A stretch of DNA of 64,000 bases from an uncultured Paracoccaceae bacterium (GCA_947503925.1 CANNFQ010000003.1:286485-350484); one strand, 5' to 3'. Shown: positions 1 through 10,470, numbered from the stretch's first letter. Program-made: numbers and translations. The notes: generated from the letters alone by a model not told the origin.

Positions 1-3000
1 CCGAACAGGTGGCGGAGTTTTACCCCGACCTGATGGATGAACGCTTTACCTCTGCCTTTGCGATTTATCACCAGCGTTATTCCACCAACACATTCCCGCA
101 ATGGTCGCTGGCCCAGCCATTCCGCATGCTCGCCCATAATGGTGAGATCAACACGCTGAAGGGCAATGTGAACTGGATGAAAAGCCATGAGATCCGCATG
201 GCATCCGGTGCATTTGGCGACATGGCCGAAGATATCAAACCGATCATCCCCTCAGGCGCATCCGATTCCAGCGCGCTGGATTCGGTATTTGAGGTGCTGG
301 TTCGCGCCGGCCGCAACGCCCCGATGGCCAAAACCATGATGGTCCCAGAGGCGTGGTCGCAACAAGCTGTTGAGATGCCACAGGCGTGGCAGGACATGTA
401 TGGCTATTGCAATGCCGTGATGGAGCCATGGGACGGCCCCGCCGCGTTGGCGATGACCGACGGCCGCTGGGTTTGTGGCGGGCTGGACCGCAACGGGTTG
501 CGCCCCCTGCGCTATGTTGTCACCGGCGACGGGCTGCTGGTCGCCGGGTCAGAGGTGGGCATGGTGCCCGTCGATGAAGGTTCGGTCGTGGAAAAAGGCG
601 CGCTTGGCCCCGGGCAGATGATTGCCGTCGATATGACCGAGGGCAAGCTGTACCACGACACCGAAATCAAGGATCAACTGGCCGCCGCCCAGCCGTTTGG
701 CGAATGGGTCGGCAAGGTTGTGAACCTGAATGAACAGTTGATCGACATCCCCGAAGTGCCGCTGTTTGAGGGTGAGGAACTGCGCAAGCGCCAGATCGCG
801 GCGGGCTATTCCATCGAAGAGCTGGAACAGGTACTGGCCCCCATGGCCGAGGATGGTAAGGAAATGATCGCGTCGATGGGGGATGACACCCCATCTGCCG
901 TCCTGTCCAAGACATACCGCCCGCTATCGCATTTCTTCCGCCAGAATTTCAGCCAAGTCACCAACCCGCCGATTGACAGCCTGCGTGAAAGCCGGGTGAT
1001 GTCGCTGAAAACCCGGTTCGGAAACCTTAAGAACGTGCTGGATGAGGATTCATCACAGACCGAAATTCTGGTCCTGCAAAGCCCTTTTGTTGGCAATGCT
1101 GAATTTGATGAGATGGTCCGCGTCTTTGGCGATAGCGTTGCCTTTATCGACTGTACGTTTGAACCGGGGCGCGGCGCCTTGTCGGACGGTCTAAAACGCA
1201 TTCGTGACGAAGCGGAAGATGCCGTCCGTTCCGGTGCGAGCCACCTTGTGCTGACGGATGAACATCAGTCGCCCTATCAGGTGGCGATGCCGATGATCCT
1301 GGCAACATCGGCTGTGCATTCCGGCCTGACGGCGCAGGGTTTGCGCACTTTCTGTTCAGTCAATGTTCGGTCGGCGGAGTGTATTGATCCGCATTACTTT
1401 GCCGTGCTGATTGGCTGTGGCGCCACCACGGTGAACGCCTACTTGGCGCAGGATTCCATTGCGGACCGCGTGCGTCGCGGGTTGATTGATGGCAACCTGA
1501 CCGATGCGATGCGCCGTTATCGGGCCGCGATTGATGCGGGCCTTTTGAAGATCATGTCGAAGATGGGGATTTCGGTTCTGTCATCCTACCGCGGTGGTTT
1601 GAACTTTGAAGCTGTCGGCCTGTCGCGTGCAATGGTCGCAGAATATTTTCCAGGCATGCCATCCCGGATTTCGGGCATCGGTGTCAGCGGTATTCAATCA
1701 AAGCTAGAAGATGTGCATGCCCGTGGCTGGACCACCGGTACCGATATTCTGCCGATTGGTGGTTTCTACAAATCTCGCCGCAGCGGTGAAAAACACGCTT
1801 GGGAAGCGCAGACCATGCATATGTTGCAGGCCGCATGCACCAATGCGTCCTATGCGATGTGGCAACAGTTTTCCAAATCCATGCAATCAAACCCACCGAT
1901 CCATCTGCGCGATCTGCTGGCGATCAAACCGCTGGGCAGCCCTGTCCCGATTGAAGAGGTGGAAAGCATCACCGCGATCCGCAAACGGTTTGTGACCCCC
2001 GGCATGTCGCTGGGCGCGCTGAGCCCGGAGGCGCATAAGACGCTGAACGTGGCGATGAACCGGATTGGGGCGAAGTCAGATTCAGGTGAAGGCGGTGAAG
2101 ACCCCGCGCATTTTGTGCCCGAACCCAACGGCGACAACCCATCAGCCAAGATCAAACAGGTTGCATCGGGTCGTTTTGGTGTGACGGCGGAATATCTGAA
2201 CGCTTGTGAGGAATTGGAGATCAAGGTCGCCCAGGGTGCCAAGCCCGGTGAGGGTGGTCAGCTGCCGGGGATGAAGGTCACCGACCTGATCGCCCGTCTG
2301 CGCCATTCGACCAAGGGTGTGACCCTGATTTCGCCGCCGCCGCATCACGACATCTATTCGATCGAGGATTTGGCGCAGCTGATCTATGACCTGAAACAGA
2401 TCAATCCACGCTGCAAGGTGACGGTGAAACTCGTTTCCAGTTCAGGTGTTGGAACGATCGCAGCAGGCGTCGCGAAGGCCAAGGCGGATGTGATCCTGAT
2501 TTCCGGCCATAATGGCGGCACAGGTGCATCACCGGGTACGTCGATCAAATATGCGGGCCTTCCATGGGAAATGGGCCTGACCGAGGCGCATCAGGTTCTG
2601 GCAATGAACAACCTGCGCGAACGTATCACATTACGCACCGATGGTGGTCTGCGCACGGGCCGTGACATTGTGATGGCTGCGATGTTGGGGGCCGAGGAAT
2701 ACGGGATCGGCACCGCCGCCCTGATTGCGATGGGCTGCATCATGGTCCGCCAATGCCAGTCCAACACTTGTCCCGTAGGCGTGTGTACCCAGGATGAGGC
2801 ATTGCGAGAAAAGTTCACCGGCAATGCCGAAAAGGTGGTGAACCTGATCACCTTCTACGCAACTGAAGTGCGCGAAATCCTCGCGTCTATTGGTGCGCGG
2901 TCACTGGATGATGTGATTGGCCGTGCTGATCTGCTGACCCAGGTGTCGCGCGGCTCTGCCCATCTGGACGATCTGGATCTGAACCCGCTGCTGATCACGG

Positions 3001-3878
3001 TCGATGGCGCCCATAAGATCAAATATGATCGGGCCCGTCCGCGTAACCCGGTTGACGATACGCTGGACGCCCAGATCGTGCAGGACGCCGCCCGTTTCCT
3101 GAATGACGGGGAAAAGATGCAGTTGGATTATGCAGTCCAGAACACGCTGCGTACGATCGGGACCCGGACATCCAGCCATATCGTGCAGAATTTCGGGATG
3201 CGGAACGACCTGCAGCCCGATCACCTGACGGTGAAACTGCGTGGTTCTGCCGGGCAGTCGCTGGGTGCGTTTGCCGCACCCGGGCTAAAGCTGGAAGTAT
3301 CGGGCGATGCCAATGACTATGTCGGCAAGGGCCTGTCCGGTGGTACGATTGTTGTGCGTCCGCCGATGGTCAGCCCACTTGTGGCATCTGAGAACACGAT
3401 CATCGGGAACACCGTGCTTTATGGTGCGACGGATGGCTATCTGTTTGCCGCTGGCCGTGCGGGCGAACGGTTTGCCGTCCGGAACTCCGGCGCGAGGGTT
3501 GTGATCGAAGGCTGCGGCACCAATGGGTGTGAATATATGACCGGCGGCGTTGCCGTCATCCTTGGGTCCGTCGGCGCCAACTTCGGCGCTGGCATGACCG
3601 GGGGAATGGCCTATCTTTACGACCCTGATGGTACTTCTGCCCCGTTGATCAATATGGAAACGCTGGTCACCTGCCCGGTCACGGTTGATCACTGGATGAC
3701 CCAGCTGGAAGAGCTGATTGAGCGGCATCTTGCGGAAACCGGTAGCCGTCGGGCTGCGGAAATCCTGCAACACTGGGATGCGGAAAAGCACAACTTCCTG
3801 CAAATCTGTCCCAAGGAAATGCTGGTCCATCTGACGCATCCGCTTAGCGTCGAAGACGCCGCCATTCCGGCGGAATAA
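1..3878 (+). CDS. gltB: Glutamate synthase [NADPH] large subunit, 5'-truncated by the window edge
   Basis: The large subunit of glutamate synthase (GOGAT) makes two glutamates from glutamine and 2-oxoglutarate in ammonium assimilation. The reading frame is already open at base 3, so the gene begins upstream. About 220 residues of the N-terminal amidotransferase domain, including the catalytic Cys, are outside the window, judging from a usual family length near 1,500. Visible are the end of the amidotransferase domain (HQRYSTNTFPQW), the central domain, the FMN domain (GEGGEDPAH, SGHNGGTGASP), the 3Fe-4S cysteines (CIMVRQCQSNTCPVGVC) and the C-terminal GXGXG beta-helix. A strong terminator follows directly. 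The small subunit gltD is not in this window, so it must lie elsewhere or upstream. Confidence 0.97.
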   Translation, partial: EQVAEFYPDLMDERFTSAFAIYHQRYSTNTFPQWSLAQPFRMLAHNGEINTLKGNVNWMKSHEIRMASGAFGDMAEDIKPIIPSGASDSSALDSVFEVLVRAGRNAPMAKTMMVPEAWSQQAVEMPQAWQDMYGYCNAVMEPWDGPAALAMTDGRWVCGGLDRNGLRPLRYVVTGDGLLVAGSEVGMVPVDEGSVVEKGALGPGQMIAVDMTEGKLYHDTEIKDQLAAAQPFGEWVGKVVNLNEQLIDIPEVPLFEGEELRKRQIAAGYSIEELEQVLAPMAEDGKEMIASMGDDTPSAVLSKTYRPLSHFFRQNFSQVTNPPIDSLRESRVMSLKTRFGNLKNVLDEDSSQTEILVLQSPFVGNAEFDEMVRVFGDSVAFIDCTFEPGRGALSDGLKRIRDEAEDAVRSGASHLVLTDEHQSPYQVAMPMILATSAVHSGLTAQGLRTFCSVNVRSAECIDPHYFAVLIGCGATTVNAYLAQDSIADRVRRGLIDGNLTDAMRRYRAAIDAGLLKIMSKMGISVLSSYRGGLNFEAVGLSRAMVAEYFPGMPSRISGIGVSGIQSKLEDVHARGWTTGTDILPIGGFYKSRRSGEKHAWEAQTMHMLQAACTNASYAMWQQFSKSMQSNPPIHLRDLLAIKPLGSPVPIEEVESITAIRKRFVTPGMSLGALSPEAHKTLNVAMNRIGAKSDSGEGGEDPAHFVPEPNGDNPSAKIKQVASGRFGVTAEYLNACEELEIKVAQGAKPGEGGQLPGMKVTDLIARLRHSTKGVTLISPPPHHDIYSIEDLAQLIYDLKQINPRCKVTVKLVSSSGVGTIAAGVAKAKADVILISGHNGGTGASPGTSIKYAGLPWEMGLTEAHQVLAMNNLRERITLRTDGGLRTGRDIVMAAMLGAEEYGIGTAALIAMGCIMVRQCQSNTCPVGVCTQDEALREKFTGNAEKVVNLITFYATEVREILASIGARSLDDVIGRADLLTQVSRGSAHLDDLDLNPLLITVDGAHKIKYDRARPRNPVDDTLDAQIVQDAARFLNDGEKMQLDYAVQNTLRTIGTRTSSHIVQNFGMRNDLQPDHLTVKLRGSAGQSLGAFAAPGLKLEVSGDANDYVGKGLSGGTIVVRPPMVSPLVASENTIIGNTVLYGATDGYLFAAGRAGERFAVRNSGARVVIEGCGTNGCEYMTGGVAVILGSVGANFGAGMTGGMAYLYDPDGTSAPLINMETLVTCPVTVDHWMTQLEELIERHLAETGSRRAAEILQHWDAEKHNFLQICPKEMLVHLTHPLSVEDAAIPAE

Positions 3879-3882
3879 GCTC

Positions 3883-3909
3883 AAACCCCGCCATCACGGC
3901 GGGGTTTTT
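3883..3909 (+). terminator. Intrinsic terminator of gltB
   Basis: A perfect 10-bp stem (AAACCCCGCC at 3883-3892 with GGCGGGGTTT at 3898-3907) has a 5-base loop and runs into a T tract. It sits five bases after the gltB stop codon. Confidence 0.93.
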
Positions 3910-4033
3910 CGTTGCGTGGCACAATGACATCGTGGGGAAACTTGGTGGTTCTTTCCCTCTAATACTCTGCACTCACGCTTGGCATGTCCTTTCACATTGC
4001 GGCAATCCCGCATGTATCTGAAAGGACGACCCA

Positions 4034-4879
4034 ATGAAAAAAACTTCATTCATCATGACGGCAGCTGCTGCCACCTGCATTCTGGCAGGCGCGTCAGCCC
4101 AGGCCCAAAGCACAGCCTTTGACAATCAGGACGCGGCAAGCGACGCGGTTGAAGACCTAGAAGAGCAGATCCGCGATGACCGCGACCGTGATCTGGAACG
4201 GTTTGGCAACAGCGGACGGCGGATCGGTTCCTACGGTTCTGTTTCGGCCCGTGCGACCGCAACCAGCGACGATGACAATGATGATGTCGATCTGGGCGTT
4301 GGACTGCGTTTTGGCAATTATGATGGGGTGAACGGCTATGACCTGTCGCTAAGCTATAACTTCGGCAAATCCGACGACGAAGAAACCAAGAACAACCTGT
4401 TGGCCGGCTTCGACTATCGCCGGGATCTGTCGGGCAACCTGTTTGCCTTTGGCAAGGCGGATGTCGCCTATGATGGACTGGCCGACGAAGCTGGTGATTA
4501 CGAATCCGACATCTTTGTCGGCGCCGGTATTGGTTACCGCATCTTCAACGAAAAGGACCGTCAGTGGTCGGTGCAGGCTGGCCCGGGCTACCGCGTGGCG
4601 GATGTTGTTGGCGAGGATGAGGTGAGCGAAGCCGCTGTCAGCGTCTCATCAAACTATTTCCAGTCGCTGAGCGAAACCAGCTATGTCACCAATGACACGG
4701 ATATCATCGCGTCAGAGGAAAGCATGCTGGTAAATAACGAACTGGCGCTCAGCGTGTCGATGACCAATGCACTGGCCCTGCGCACAAGCCTGACGACGGC
4801 GTTTAACGACGCCACCGATGACGGTTTCGGTGACGCCCGGAACACATTGGGCGTGTCGGTGGTATACAACTTCCAGTAA
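4034..4879 (+). CDS. Outer-membrane beta-barrel protein, DUF481/YdiY-like
   Basis: A 281-residue exported protein. Residues 1 to about 25 are a signal peptide (MKKTSFIMTAAAATCILAGA, then cleavage near AQA-QS). An acidic, Asp-rich stretch follows, then repeating amphipathic strands with alternating aromatic residues, and a last strand ending in Phe-Gln (VVYNFQ), as in outer-membrane barrels. The closing pattern LSVSMTNALALRTSLTTAF...LGVSVVYNF resembles the DUF481 salt-induced outer-membrane family. The function is unknown. The start is supported by AAAGGA ten bases upstream. It is a single-gene unit, with terminators on both sides. Confidence 0.75.
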   Translation: MKKTSFIMTAAAATCILAGASAQAQSTAFDNQDAASDAVEDLEEQIRDDRDRDLERFGNSGRRIGSYGSVSARATATSDDDNDDVDLGVGLRFGNYDGVNGYDLSLSYNFGKSDDEETKNNLLAGFDYRRDLSGNLFAFGKADVAYDGLADEAGDYESDIFVGAGIGYRIFNEKDRQWSVQAGPGYRVADVVGEDEVSEAAVSVSSNYFQSLSETSYVTNDTDIIASEESMLVNNELALSVSMTNALALRTSLTTAFNDATDDGFGDARNTLGVSVVYNFQ

Positions 4880-4900
4880 ACCCACTGCCATGTATCAAGG

Positions 4901-4931
4901 AAAGGGCGCGCCATTCCCCGCGCCCTTTTTT
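4901..4931 (+). terminator. Intrinsic terminator after the DUF481-like gene
   Basis: AAAGGGCGCG at 4901-4910 pairs perfectly with CGCGCCCTTT at 4919-4928, with an 8-base loop, followed by more T residues. It lies 21 bases after the stop codon. Confidence 0.93.
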
Positions 4932-5016
4932 GTACCTTGTGTCCAGAATCCTCACTGTCGCGCGATTTCGGCGAAGCTTCTTGACCCCGTACCTGCCGCC
5001 ATGGCTTATGGGGCCG

Positions 5017-5787
5017 ATGGCAGAGCGGAAGACAGCATCAAAGAAACCGGCGAAAAAGCCGGGCAGAAAAGCAGCGCCCAAGACGGGCCGATCCAGAAAG
5101 AAGCAGCCGGGCTTGATTCAAAGGGCATGGCGTTTTCTCTGGCGGTGGGTCTGGCGGGTGGGCTTTGTCGCACTTGGCTTTGTCCTGCTGACGACGCTAT
5201 TTTATGCGCTGATCAACCCGCCCACGACCCCCTACATGTTTTCCGAAGGTCGCCGGTTGGGCGGGGTGCAACAGGAATGGGTCCCGATGAACGAGATTGC
5301 CCCAGTTATGGCCCGGTCTGCCGTTGCGGCAGAGGATGCCAATTTCTGTCTGCATTGGGGGCTGGACGTGAAGGCCATTCGGGCGGCGGTTGATCGCGGA
5401 CGCGGGGGTGCATCGACCATTTCGCAGCAGGTGATCAAGAATGTCTATCTGTGGCATGGCCGCAGTTGGTCACGCAAAGCAATCGAGGCGCTGTGGACCC
5501 CCCTGTCAGAGGCCGTCTGGACCAAGCGCCGCATCCTGGAATTGTACCTGAACGTGGCCGAATTTGATGAAGGCGTGTTTGGCGTGCAGGCCGCTGCCCG
5601 GCATTACTTTGGCGTTGATGCGGCGGATCTTAGCGCCTTGCAGGCCGCCCGATTGGCCGCGATCCTGCCGGCCCCCAAGAACCGATCGGCAGCGAACCCA
5701 TCGCAGTTCACCCGGAACCGGACGCGGCAGATTATTTCGGGTGCCGAAACGATCAGGGCAGATGGCCGCGCGGATTGCTTTCAATAG
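5017..5787 (+). CDS. mtgA: Monofunctional biosynthetic peptidoglycan transglycosylase
   Basis: A GT51-family glycosyltransferase that polymerises lipid II glycan strands at the inner membrane. A very basic cytoplasmic N-terminus rich in Lys-Pro-Ala comes first. Then one membrane segment (WRVGFVALGFVLLTTLFYAL) and the catalytic domain with the five family motifs: EDANFCLHWGLD (catalytic Glu), GASTISQQ, KNVYLW, RKAIEALW and KRRILELYLN. The length of about 256 residues is normal and there is no transpeptidase domain. The frame is open back to a TTG at 4930, but that codon lies inside the preceding terminator. ATG 5017 (MAERKTASKK) is preferred; ATG 5008 is possible. Confidence 0.93.
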   Translation: MAERKTASKKPAKKPGRKAAPKTGRSRKKQPGLIQRAWRFLWRWVWRVGFVALGFVLLTTLFYALINPPTTPYMFSEGRRLGGVQQEWVPMNEIAPVMARSAVAAEDANFCLHWGLDVKAIRAAVDRGRGGASTISQQVIKNVYLWHGRSWSRKAIEALWTPLSEAVWTKRRILELYLNVAEFDEGVFGVQAAARHYFGVDAADLSALQAARLAAILPAPKNRSAANPSQFTRNRTRQIISGAETIRADGRADCFQ

Positions 5788-5842
5788 GCGTGCATTGATG
5801 TAACGCAATGTGCGACGCTGGGCGGTGCATTACCCTGCGCCC

Positions 5843-6373
5843 ATGTCCCTACTGATCCTTCTTTATTCTCGTACCGGCAATAACCGTGTCTTGGCTGATC
5901 TGATCGCCGAAAAGACGCATGCCGATATTGCCGAAATTCACCCCGTCGGCTGGTACCCCATGTTGCGCGTCATCTGGCAGATGGCCACGGGTCGCCGCCC
6001 GCGCGTCCGCGCGCTGCAACACGACCCGGATGCCTATGACCGGGTTCTGTTGATTGCACCGATTTGGGATATGCATGTTGCCTTTCCGATGACAGAGGCG
6101 CTGCGCGCCAATAAAGCCGGGATCGGAAGCTATGATTTTGTCACCTTCTGCGGTTACATCCGCGATGGTCAGCCTGATGCCGCGCGTCAGGAACTGACAG
6201 GGGCTGTTGGCCATCCCCCACGGCACCAGATGGAACTGCATGTCGGTGATCTGGTATCGGAGGATCAGCGCGAGGACCCCCGCAAAGTGTCTGCAAAACG
6301 GGTCACGCGATCCGATCTGGATCACTTTACTGCGCAAATCGCACTGGTCATCGGCTGGTATGATCCTGCCTGA
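5843..6373 (+). CDS. Flavodoxin-family protein
   Basis: A protein of about 176 residues with a flavodoxin fold. It opens with a beta strand and phosphate-binding loop, LLILLYSRTGNN, the typical T/S-x-TGN FMN motif. It then shows the WDMHVAFPMTEAL segment of the FMN-binding region and FCGYIRDGQ. The electron partner is unknown. ATG 5843 is chosen because it places the loop at the usual distance from the N-terminus; an in-frame GTG/ATG extension upstream adds 11 residues without a clear motif. It is followed 80 bases later by a glutathione transferase gene on the same strand. Confidence 0.75.
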   Translation: MSLLILLYSRTGNNRVLADLIAEKTHADIAEIHPVGWYPMLRVIWQMATGRRPRVRALQHDPDAYDRVLLIAPIWDMHVAFPMTEALRANKAGIGSYDFVTFCGYIRDGQPDAARQELTGAVGHPPRHQMELHVGDLVSEDQREDPRKVSAKRVTRSDLDHFTAQIALVIGWYDPA

Positions 6374-6453
6374 ACGGCGCGCAAACGCCCTTGCCCCATT
6401 GATCCGGGCGTCCCCTTGCGGCATGACAGGGGAAACAATGTGGCGAGCTGTTG

Positions 6454-7119
6454 ATGAATACCCTGTACCATTATCCCCTGTCCCCGTTTTCCCGCAAGGT
6501 CCGCCTGTGTATGGCCGAAAAGAAGATCGAGGTGGGGTTGGTCGAAGAACGCTATTGGGAACAGGATGCCGATTTCCTGCGCCGTAATCCCGCAGGTCAG
6601 GTTCCAGTGCTGAAGATGGACGGTCGGACCATGGCCGACAGCACCGCGATTTGCGAATTTCTGGAAGAAACCCACCCAACCCCGGCCTTGCTGCCCAAAG
6701 ACCCGCATGCAAGGTTTGAGGCGCGCCGGGTCGTGGGATGGTTCGATGACAAATTTTACCGCGAAGTGACCGCAAAACTGACCGGTGAACGGGTGTTTCG
6801 CAAGGTCATGGGCACCGGTTATCCCGACAGTACCAATGTGAAGGCCGGGGCAAAGGCGATCAAATATCACCTGGATTACATGGCCTATCTGCTGGAGGAC
6901 CGCCGCTGGCTGGCGGGCAACGACATGACCCTGGCGGATTTTGCGGCTGCCGCACAGCTATCCTGTCTGGATTATACCAGCGATGTCGATTGGCATCGTC
7001 ACGAGGTGGTCAAGGATTGGTATGCCAAGATCAAATCCCGCCCTGCCTTTCGGTCGCTTCTGGCGGATGAAGTGCCGGGGTTTCAGCCATCCACCCAATA
7101 TGCCGATCTGGATTTCTAG
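6454..7119 (+). CDS. Glutathione S-transferase family protein
   Basis: A cytosolic GST-like protein of 221 residues. The thioredoxin-fold N-terminal domain (about residues 1-75) contains YPLSPFSRKVRLCMAEKK at the active-site turn, the cis-Pro NPAGQVPVL and the Asp/Ser glutathione gamma-glutamyl contact ADSTAICEFLEE. The helical C-terminal domain has the N-capping motif MTLADFAAAA. The substrate cannot be told from sequence. The start is ATG 6454; a TTG directly upstream is unlikely. queG begins three bases after the stop, so the two are probably co-transcribed. Confidence 0.9.
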   Translation: MNTLYHYPLSPFSRKVRLCMAEKKIEVGLVEERYWEQDADFLRRNPAGQVPVLKMDGRTMADSTAICEFLEETHPTPALLPKDPHARFEARRVVGWFDDKFYREVTAKLTGERVFRKVMGTGYPDSTNVKAGAKAIKYHLDYMAYLLEDRRWLAGNDMTLADFAAAAQLSCLDYTSDVDWHRHEVVKDWYAKIKSRPAFRSLLADEVPGFQPSTQYADLDF

Positions 7120-7122
7120 ACC

Positions 7123-8169
7123 ATGGGCCTGAAGGCTGATCTGACGGCCTTCGCGACCGAGGCAGGGTTTGCAAAACTGGGTATTTGCCGCCCCGACGCG
7201 GTGCCGCAGATAGCGGAACGTCTGGCGACGTTTGTTGATGCAGGCATGCATGGGCAGATGGGTTGGATGGCAGAGCGGATGCATTGGCGCGGTGATCCGG
7301 CTGCGCTGTGGCCGGACGCCCGTTCGGTGGTGATGCTGGCGGAGCCATACACGCCCGATCATGATCCGCTGGACGTGTTGGACCGCCCGGACCGCGCGGC
7401 TATCAGCGTTTATGCCCAGAACCGCGACTATCATGACATTGTAAAAAAGCGGCTGAAACGCGTGGGCCGCTGGCTGATCGAACAGGTGCCCGGCGCCCAA
7501 ATAAAAGTGTTCGTCGATACCGCCCCGGTGATGGAAAAACCATTGGCAGAGGCGGCGGGCCTTGGCTGGCAGGGAAAACATACAAATTTGCTGGGGCGCG
7601 ATCTGGGGTCATGGTTCTTTCTGGGGGCGATTTTTACAACCGTTGATCTGCCCCCGGATGCGGCAGAGGTCAGCCATTGCGGCAGCTGCACCGCCTGTCT
7701 GGACATCTGTCCGACCGATGCTTTTCCCGCCCCTTACCGGCTGGATGCTCGGCGTTGCATTTCCTATCTGACCATCGAACATAAGGGCCCGGTTGATCCT
7801 GAACTGCGCGCCCGCATGGGCAACCGCATCTACGGCTGTGATGATTGTCTGGCCGTTTGCCCGTGGAACAAATTTGCATCCACCGCCCGCGATGCCCGCT
7901 ATGCCGCGCGGGATGATCTGCTGGCTCCGCCGCTGGCTGAGCTCGCAGGATTGGATGATGCGGCGTTTCGCGCCCGGTTTTCCGGGTCACCGATCAAGCG
8001 GATCGGGCGTGACCGGTTTGTGCGCAATGTCGCCTATGCGATTGGCAATTCGGGTGATCCGGCGCTGGGGGATGTGCTTTCACCTTTGCTTGATGATGTT
8101 GATCCGGCAGTGGCCGATGCTGCCCGCTGGGCTATCTTGCGGTTAAAGGAGGTGCAGCATGATCCGTAA
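7123..8169 (+). CDS. queG: Epoxyqueuosine reductase
   Basis: Cobalamin- and iron-sulfur-dependent enzyme for the last step of queuosine synthesis in tRNA wobble positions, reducing epoxyqueuosine to queuosine. It shows the N-terminal cobalamin-binding domain ([38 protein letters not shown]) and two [4Fe-4S] motifs, [16 protein letters not shown] and [15 protein letters not shown]-terminal HEAT-like stretch ([13 protein letters not shown]) follows. The length of 348 residues is normal. It starts three bases after the GST gene and overlaps the next gene by 11 bases. It depends on B12, for which this window also holds synthesis genes. Confidence 0.97.
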   Translation: MGLKADLTAFATEAGFAKLGICRPDAVPQIAERLATFVDAGMHGQMGWMAERMHWRGDPAALWPDARSVVMLAEPYTPDHDPLDVLDRPDRAAISVYAQNRDYHDIVKKRLKRVGRWLIEQVPGAQIKVFVDTAPVMEKPLAEAAGLGWQGKHTNLLGRDLGSWFFLGAIFTTVDLPPDAAEVSHCGSCTACLDICPTDAFPAPYRLDARRCISYLTIEHKGPVDPELRARMGNRIYGCDDCLAVCPWNKFASTARDARYAARDDLLAPPLAELAGLDDAAFRARFSGSPIKRIGRDRFVRNVAYAIGNSGDPALGDVLSPLLDDVDPAVADAARWAILRLKEVQHDP

Positions 8170-9322
8170 AATCACTCTTGTCGCCGCAGCGGCAGCCGCA
8201 GGTGCCGTGGCATGGGCCGAGGTTCGTCAAGGCCGCCCGAATGCCGATTTCACCCCGGCCTTTGCCGCGCAAACCCGCGCGCCGGAACTGCTTGCCAGCC
8301 CGGTCACCGTGTCGACATTCGCCAGTGGGCTGGAAAACCCATGGGGTATCGCACCTTTGGGTAATGGTCAGTTTCTGGTGACGGAACGCCCCGGCGCCAT
8401 GCGCCTGATCAATGCTGATGGCAGCGTGTCAGGTCCGTTGCCCGGCCTGCCGGATGTTGCGGCGGAAGGTCAGGGCGGGTTGCTGGATGTGGCCGTCTCG
8501 CCGCGTTTTGCGGAAAATCGCCTGGTTTTCTGGACCTATGCAAAATCCGTGCGCGGCGGTCTCGTGACAGCGGCGGCCCGGGCGGAGCTTGGCCCGGATG
8601 GCCGATTGAACAACGTGCGCGATATCTTTGTGCAGGATAATCCCGCCCGAAATGGCCGTCATTTTGGCAGCCGGATCATTCCGATGGCTGACGGCACCGT
8701 CTGGATCACCACCGGGGATCGCGGTGCGGGGGACAACGGCACCCTGGTGCAGGACCCAAGCACGACCCATGGCAAGGTGATCCGCCTGAATGCAGATGGC
8801 AGCGTGCCCGCCGATAACCCTTTTGTGGGCCGCGATGGCAATGATCAGGTCTGGTCATTAGGCCACCGCAACATGCAAGGGGCGGCGATTGGCCCCGATG
8901 GCGCGCTATGGACGATCGAGCATGGGCCGCGCGGCGGGGATGAGCTGAACCGTCCGCAGGCAGGGCTGAATTATGGCTGGCCGGTCGTCAGCTATGGCAT
9001 CAACTATCGCGGTTCGGCCGTTGGGTCAGGGCAGGCGCGTGCGGCGCAGTTTGAGGAACCAGTTTACTACTGGGACCCCGTTATCGCCCCCGGGGGCATG
9101 ACGTTTTATGACGGTCCATATGCCGGCTGGCAGGGTGATCTGTTTATCGGATCGCTGAACCCCGGCGCGCTGGTTCGCCTGAAACTGTCAGGTGGTCAGG
9201 TCACGGGAGAAGAACGATTACTGACCGATGTGGGCCGGGTGCGCGATGTGCAGGTGCTGCCAGATGGCGCCATCCTGGTCCTGACCGATGCAGGTGACGT
9301 ATTGCGGGTTATGCCTGGATAG
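8159..9322 (+). CDS. PQQ-dependent sugar dehydrogenase (soluble aldose dehydrogenase family, YliI-like)
   Basis: A periplasmic beta-propeller protein of 387 residues. A signal peptide ([19 protein letters not shown]) is followed by the characteristic [67 protein letters not shown] and [13 protein letters not shown] motifs. Family members oxidise aldose sugars with PQQ and pass electrons to the respiratory chain. The gene overlaps queG by 11 bases. Its 3' end overlaps the convergent desaturase gene by 14 bases. No PQQ synthesis genes are visible here. Confidence 0.92.
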   Translation: MIRKITLVAAAAAAGAVAWAEVRQGRPNADFTPAFAAQTRAPELLASPVTVSTFASGLENPWGIAPLGNGQFLVTERPGAMRLINADGSVSGPLPGLPDVAAEGQGGLLDVAVSPRFAENRLVFWTYAKSVRGGLVTAAARAELGPDGRLNNVRDIFVQDNPARNGRHFGSRIIPMADGTVWITTGDRGAGDNGTLVQDPSTTHGKVIRLNADGSVPADNPFVGRDGNDQVWSLGHRNMQGAAIGPDGALWTIEHGPRGGDELNRPQAGLNYGWPVVSYGINYRGSAVGSGQARAAQFEEPVYYWDPVIAPGGMTFYDGPYAGWQGDLFIGSLNPGALVRLKLSGGQVTGEERLLTDVGRVRDVQVLPDGAILVLTDAGDVLRVMPG

Positions 9323-10337
9323 GTTTACGCGCCGTCCGGAAGGAAACGAGCTGCCGGTTCTGCGCATCCCATAGGTCCAGTCGGGCGCATTTCAGGCTTT
9401 CCCAGATGGTCATCCGGCTGACTTCAACCAGTTCGCTGTGATCGCGCAGCACCTCTGTCAGCCGGTAAAACGGGATGCGGCTGTATAAGTGATGTACGTG
9501 ATGGATGCCGATATTGGCGGTAAACCAGCGCAGGATCGGGGGTAAGTCGTAATGCGAACTGCCATGCAACGCCGCCTCATGTAGTTGCCAGTCGGGATGT
9601 GGATCCCAATGGGTCGTTTCAAACTGATGCTGGACATAGAACAGCCAGACCCCGATGGATGCAGCAATCAGCGTGGTCGGCAAAAACACCAGAAACAGCG
9701 CCTGCAACCCGCCGAAATATATGATCGCCGCAAGGACCAACCCGGCGGCCAGATTGGTGCCCATCGCGCTGATCCAGTATTTCCGGCCCTGGTTCATCAA
9801 ACCCAGCGGCAGCCGGTTTTGCAGGATAAACAGATAGGTCGGCCCCAGGCCGAACATCACAATCGGATGCCGATATGCCCGATAGAGCCAGCGTCCGAAT
9901 GGTGTGCGTTGGTGGTATTCCTCTACCGTCAGAGTCATGACGTCGCCGATCCCCCGGTAATCAAGGTCACCCGCATGGCTGTGATGGATCGAATGGGTGC
10001 GGCGCCAGACATCATAAGGCGTCAATGTCACCACCCCCAGGGCCCGGCCGATCCAGTCACTGACGGTCCGGTTACCAAGGAATGATCCATGCCCGCAATC
10101 GTGTTGGATACAGAACAGCCGCAGCAAGAACAGACCGTTAAGCGCCGAAATCCCGAATGCGCCCAGATAGCTGTATTGCGCGACCCAGCAGGCCAAAACC
10201 CATAGGGCCACGAAGGGCACGAGGCTGACCCCCAGTTCGAAGCTGCTGCGCAGTGAATTTGGTTCCCGATATTTTGCGAGCACCTGCACCCAGTCACGGG
10301 CATTCATGTTGGGCTGTTCAGCGACGTTTTCTTGCAT
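9309..10337 (-). CDS. Membrane fatty acid desaturase
   Basis: A di-iron membrane desaturase of 342 residues. It shows the three histidine boxes of the acyl-lipid desaturase superfamily: HDCGHGS (about residue 90), HSIHHSHAG (about 125) and HHVHH (about 290), with hydrophobic segments between them. It resembles omega-6/delta-12 type enzymes that act on membrane lipids using oxygen, but regiospecificity cannot be read from sequence. It stands alone on the minus strand between convergent and divergent neighbours. An alternative start is the ATG at 10307. Confidence 0.92.
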   Translation of the reverse strand: MQENVAEQPNMNARDWVQVLAKYREPNSLRSSFELGVSLVPFVALWVLACWVAQYSYLGAFGISALNGLFLLRLFCIQHDCGHGSFLGNRTVSDWIGRALGVVTLTPYDVWRRTHSIHHSHAGDLDYRGIGDVMTLTVEEYHQRTPFGRWLYRAYRHPIVMFGLGPTYLFILQNRLPLGLMNQGRKYWISAMGTNLAAGLVLAAIIYFGGLQALFLVFLPTTLIAASIGVWLFYVQHQFETTHWDPHPDWQLHEAALHGSSHYDLPPILRWFTANIGIHHVHHLYSRIPFYRLTEVLRDHSELVEVSRMTIWESLKCARLDLWDAQNRQLVSFRTARKPIQA

Positions 10338-10470
10338 ACGAAACTTCTTATGATGGTTTGGTGACGGATAGCTTAATGGTCGCAGCTAACAAGCGAAAAA
10401 GGCTTCAATGTGGTCGGACCGCGGCATAGGGTGCGCCTAAAGGCCCAGAGTGCCGCAAATAAGGAACACA

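Noticed and set aside
4930..5016. N-terminal extension of MtgA from a TTG at 4930
   Set aside because: The TTG is inside the T tract of the preceding terminator, and the extension has no family resemblance.
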